A program made the translations under genes and the position numbers. DNA of 54,456 bases from NCBI GenBank assembly GCA_011524905.1, contig WTJI01000012.1, positions 18,255-72,710 of the forward strand. The letters are read 5' to 3'. The notes beneath the pieces were generated by a model. It was not told the origin of the DNA. It saw only the letters and a list, made by a program, of their open reading frames with translations, and searched no databases. Positions 51,790-54,456 of this stretch are shown piece after piece. This DNA comes from Flavobacteriales bacterium. Its GTDB lineage: Bacteria > Bacteroidota > Bacteroidia > Flavobacteriales > Flavobacteriaceae. Positions within the stretch are counted from its first letter, which is position 1, and each line of letters begins with the position of its first letter.

Positions 51790-54456
51790 TTAAAAGTTAA
51801 AGGCTACGGACAAAAGTGTAGACTTGGTCTGTGGATTGGTAAAATAATCCAGTCCAAATCCATTTCCTACCCCATACTGGTTGGTTTCAGGATCAATCCC
51901 AGGGATGTTATTGATGTTGATCCAATTTCGACCTGTCACAGTAAATCGGACGCTATCCAATCCCGTACTTTGCTTGAGTCCTGGTGAGTCCAGGGTATAG
52001 CCCAATGATAGTTCGCGAACTTTAGTAAAAGTAGCGTCATAGATTGAGAAATTGTAGGCTTGGTTGTCTCCAAAACCGCCTCCTATTCCTGTTCGGTACC
52101 AGGTCTCGTCTAGTAAGACATTGCCTGCTCCAAAGTCTTTTATATTACCTCGAACAGTTGTCCCAGAAGGAATAATATCCCCAGCATAATTGACCAAATC
52201 TTGGGTCAGTGTTTCTCGATTTGCTGTTGCTTGCGTTGTTCCAAAACGATTCAAAACGTGCAATGTTCTCGGTGAAAATTCTCCTCCCTGAGAGTGCTCT
52301 ACAACCACATTTAAGTTCCATTTTTTATACGTCAAGTTGAGCCCTAAACCAGCACGCCAATCAGCATTTGGATCTCCCAATACAATTTCACTAGAGGTAA
52401 TTTGTGGAAAGCCATTTTCATCTAAGATTAAACTTCCGTCGGGATTGGTCTGTGAACCCGTTCCAAATAAAACCCCAAGTGGATGGCCAACAATAGCCCG
52501 AGAGCTTACAGAAGCACCCGGCGTTAAGCTCACCGAATCAGTACCATAGAGGTCGGTCACTAAGTTTTCATTGGTAGACCAATTCAAAGTTGCATTCAGC
52601 AAAAGGTCTTCTTTTTGAATCGCATTCCACGCCAAATCTATCTCAAACCCTTCGTTTTCCATGGCCCCAAAGTTTCCATATTGGGTGGCAAAACCTGTAG
52701 AAGGAGAAAGACTAACGTCAAGTAAAATTCCTTCTATGGTATTACTATAGTAGGTCATCGAAAGGCTTAAATTATTGTCTAAAAACCTTAGGTCTGTTCC
52801 AATTTCATACTCCGTTTTAATTTCGGGTTCCAGGTTGGGATTTCCTAAATTGTTATCCAATCGGTAACCTCCACCAAAAGACCCAATGTTTAATGGATCA
52901 CTGTAGGTGCTGTAAGTAAACCCACCCTCAGCAAGTGTTTCAAAGCGGTGTGGTGATGGCTGAACCCCTACTTGACCGTATGAAACACGTAGTTTACCAA
53001 AAGACAGAAAATCTGATGTAACTGCACTATTGGTAAAGTTCCAAGCCACATCAGCTGCCGGATAAAAGAAAGTACCTTCAATCGTAGACGAGGCTTCGAG
53101 ACCTCCACTCAGATTGACAAACAATTCGTCGGCGATATCGAAGTTTAATATTCCATATCCTCGATTGGATTTTCTAAACGTTTTGAAATTTTCAAAAGCT
53201 GATGCTTCAGCAGAAGTATTTAAAGAAGTTGTTTGCTTGGTTGAATTCACCAAAAATCCAGTTATCGTTCCAGAATTTCGATTATATCTTCTGTCGTTTA
53301 GACTCCATCCTAAAGTTGCCGTTAATCCCACATTTTCAGAAAGATCAAATTGTCCTCTTCCTATGAAATCAAAATTTACATCCTGGGTGGCAATCTCATC
53401 TTCTTGATAAGCCCCATTTACACGGGCACCACCAGCACTCCCAATAGGGAAAAAGTACACACGACGATCATCTGCTGCATCTACATTCCCCCTTGCAATA
53501 ATTTCAAGCCATTCTGTGGGTGTAATTGTTAATTGAGGTGTCACAGTAAAACGATTTACCTGTGTAGTTGCCGTTTGTTCAAAAAGTGTCCAAAGTGGGT
53601 TGTTATAACTCGGATTGGCACTATTGCCTAGATAGCGTCGATAAGAACGATGCCTTCTAGAAAACTCTTGACCACCACTGCTTGTATAGGTTCCCAAGTA
53701 ATCTCGTCCATCAAAATCGGGTGGTGTTCTGAGTAGTCCCAGCATGATCCCCGCAGTATTTGAACTTTGTTGGATTCGATTGGAATCGGTATAGGTATAG
53801 GCGGCTTTGGTCGTCAACCGCATAAAATCATTCAATGTTGCATTGTAATTGAAGCGTAAATTGGTTCGATCATAGGTTGCCTCTCTCATGATACCGTCTT
53901 GCTGTAGATTGGACATGCTAAAAAAGTAGGTATTTCCTTCTGTTCCCCCGCTGATCGTTAGGTCATTTTGCCAGAAAGCTCCTGTCTGAAAAACAGAATC
54001 CCAATTGCTTTCAACAAAAGTTTCTCTTGAATTTTTTGTGGTTATTGGATAATAGACCGTTCCATCTTCTGCCGTAAAATATTGTCCTGTGGTATTGAAC
54101 TCGTCAGCACCTCCTGCACGATCTGGGATATAGTCCCCCCAAGATTCTGCACGTGTTGCACCAAATACACCATTCCGTCCTTGCCCCCATGTATTCTGCA
54201 TGGGAATACGCTCAGAAACTTCGTCAAAAGAATAGGTGGAATTATAGGTAATCTTGGCTTGGCCTTTTTGACCGTCCTTTGTTGTAATAACAACTACACC
54301 ATTTGCAGCTCTACTTCCCCATAAGGCGGCAGCTGAGGCGCCTTTGAGAATTTGTACAGAAGCAATATCCGAAGGATTGATGTCATTAATTCGAGAGCCT
54401 TGGGTAATTCCTCCCGAACGACCCCCCGTAAGGCTGTTTCCCCCTGCATAAGAAGT
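51790..54456 (-). CDS. SusC/RagA family TonB-linked outer-membrane protein, 5' truncated by window edge
   Basis: At least 888 codons are present; the frame stays open to the window edge, so the start, the signal peptide, the N-terminal carboxypeptidase-like domain and part of the plug lie outside. Visible plug motifs are SRINDINPSDIASVQILKGA and ALWGSRAANGVVVITTK, the SusC signature, followed by the barrel, which ends LLSVAFNF. A start at 54201 (MQNTWG) is only an internal Met. Together with SusD it forms a polysaccharide or peptide uptake complex. Barrel repeats with Asn/Tyr/Ser richness are usual. Confidence 0.95.
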   Translation of the reverse strand, partial: TSYAGGNSLTGGRSGGITQGSRINDINPSDIASVQILKGASAAALWGSRAANGVVVITTKDGQKGQAKITYNSTYSFDEVSERIPMQNTWGQGRNGVFGATRAESWGDYIPDRAGGADEFNTTGQYFTAEDGTVYYPITTKNSRETFVESNWDSVFQTGAFWQNDLTISGGTEGNTYFFSMSNLQQDGIMREATYDRTNLRFNYNATLNDFMRLTTKAAYTYTDSNRIQQSSNTAGIMLGLLRTPPDFDGRDYLGTYTSSGGQEFSRRHRSYRRYLGNSANPSYNNPLWTLFEQTATTQVNRFTVTPQLTITPTEWLEIIARGNVDAADDRRVYFFPIGSAGGARVNGAYQEDEIATQDVNFDFIGRGQFDLSENVGLTATLGWSLNDRRYNRNSGTITGFLVNSTKQTTSLNTSAEASAFENFKTFRKSNRGYGILNFDIADELFVNLSGGLEASSTIEGTFFYPAADVAWNFTNSAVTSDFLSFGKLRVSYGQVGVQPSPHRFETLAEGGFTYSTYSDPLNIGSFGGGYRLDNNLGNPNLEPEIKTEYEIGTDLRFLDNNLSLSMTYYSNTIEGILLDVSLSPSTGFATQYGNFGAMENEGFEIDLAWNAIQKEDLLLNATLNWSTNENLVTDLYGTDSVSLTPGASVSSRAIVGHPLGVLFGTGSQTNPDGSLILDENGFPQITSSEIVLGDPNADWRAGLGLNLTYKKWNLNVVVEHSQGGEFSPRTLHVLNRFGTTQATANRETLTQDLVNYAGDIIPSGTTVRGNIKDFGAGNVLLDETWYRTGIGGGFGDNQAYNFSIYDATFTKVRELSLGYTLDSPGLKQSTGLDSVRFTVTGRNWININNIPGIDPETNQYGVGNGFGLDYFTNPQTKSTLLSVAFNF

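Noticed and set aside
1-54456. CRISPR array, insertion sequence, integrase or prophage
   Set aside because: No regularly spaced direct repeats, transposase motifs or phage genes were seen; gene content is ordinary chromosomal.

Overview
The window looks like a chromosomal segment of a flavobacterium (Bacteroidota, Flavobacteriia). It carries a SusC/SusD pair, many short lipoproteins with an N-terminal signal and lipobox Cys, housekeeping genes in flavobacterial order (DUF177-rpmF-fabH-accB-accC, rsmI-recJ, pdxA next to ribE), and promoters of the Bacteroidota type, with a TAnnTTTG -7 box often very close to the start codon. Almost no gene has a Shine-Dalgarno sequence, as expected for this phylum; one tiny ORF is a striking exception. 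I see no tRNA, rRNA, insertion sequence, prophage or CRISPR array. No gene-free stretch exceeds 300 bp; the longest (38465-38717) holds a terminator and a possible small RNA.

Layout. 1-8.2 kb (+): uvrC, a DUF3108 protein, an M23 peptidase, pgi and a TonB-dependent receptor, closed by a two-way terminator. 8.2-11.3 kb (-): recJ, rsmI and a hypothetical gene. 11.4-16.4 kb (+): tdk-alr, asd and a prolyl oligopeptidase, ending at a second two-way terminator. 16.5-21.3 kb (-): pdxA, then DUF177-rpmF-fabH-accB-accC, the entry to fatty-acid synthesis. 21.4-23.5 kb (+): ribE, a Na+/H+ antiporter, and a small structured transcript encoding a 21-residue peptide behind a 12-nt Shine-Dalgarno match. 23.4-28.8 kb: a beta-lactamase-fold lipoprotein, an unknown lipoprotein, a SOUL protein, a DUF2306 membrane protein, kynureninase and an SGNH lipase/esterase. 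28.9-33.2 kb (+): a tight four-gene sugar operon (galE, GH109 glycosidase, galactokinase-like kinase, sugar nucleotidyltransferase). 33.2-38.5 kb: LysE exporter, methyltransferase, TIM-barrel sugar isomerase, a nitroreductase-pirin operon behind an operator-like palindrome, and an acidic lipoprotein. 38.7-45.1 kb (-): a TetR-ABC-HlyD-TolC efflux operon with a palindromic operator, and a Rieske oxygenase. 45.2-54.5 kb: DoxX-like protein, D-aminoacylase-type amidohydrolase, DUF1569 protein, a second SGNH hydrolase, a gamma-glutamyltransferase-like enzyme, and SusD with a SusC cut by the window edge.

The observations I rate highest are the short SD-bearing transcript at about 23.3-23.5 kb, the ABC exporter whose nucleotide-binding domain keeps Walker A but has lost the other catalytic motifs, the sugar-salvage operon that seems to replace GalT with a nucleotidyltransferase, and the two operator palindromes (37.1 and 43.8 kb). 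All functional assignments come from reading motifs in the sequence; no database search was run.
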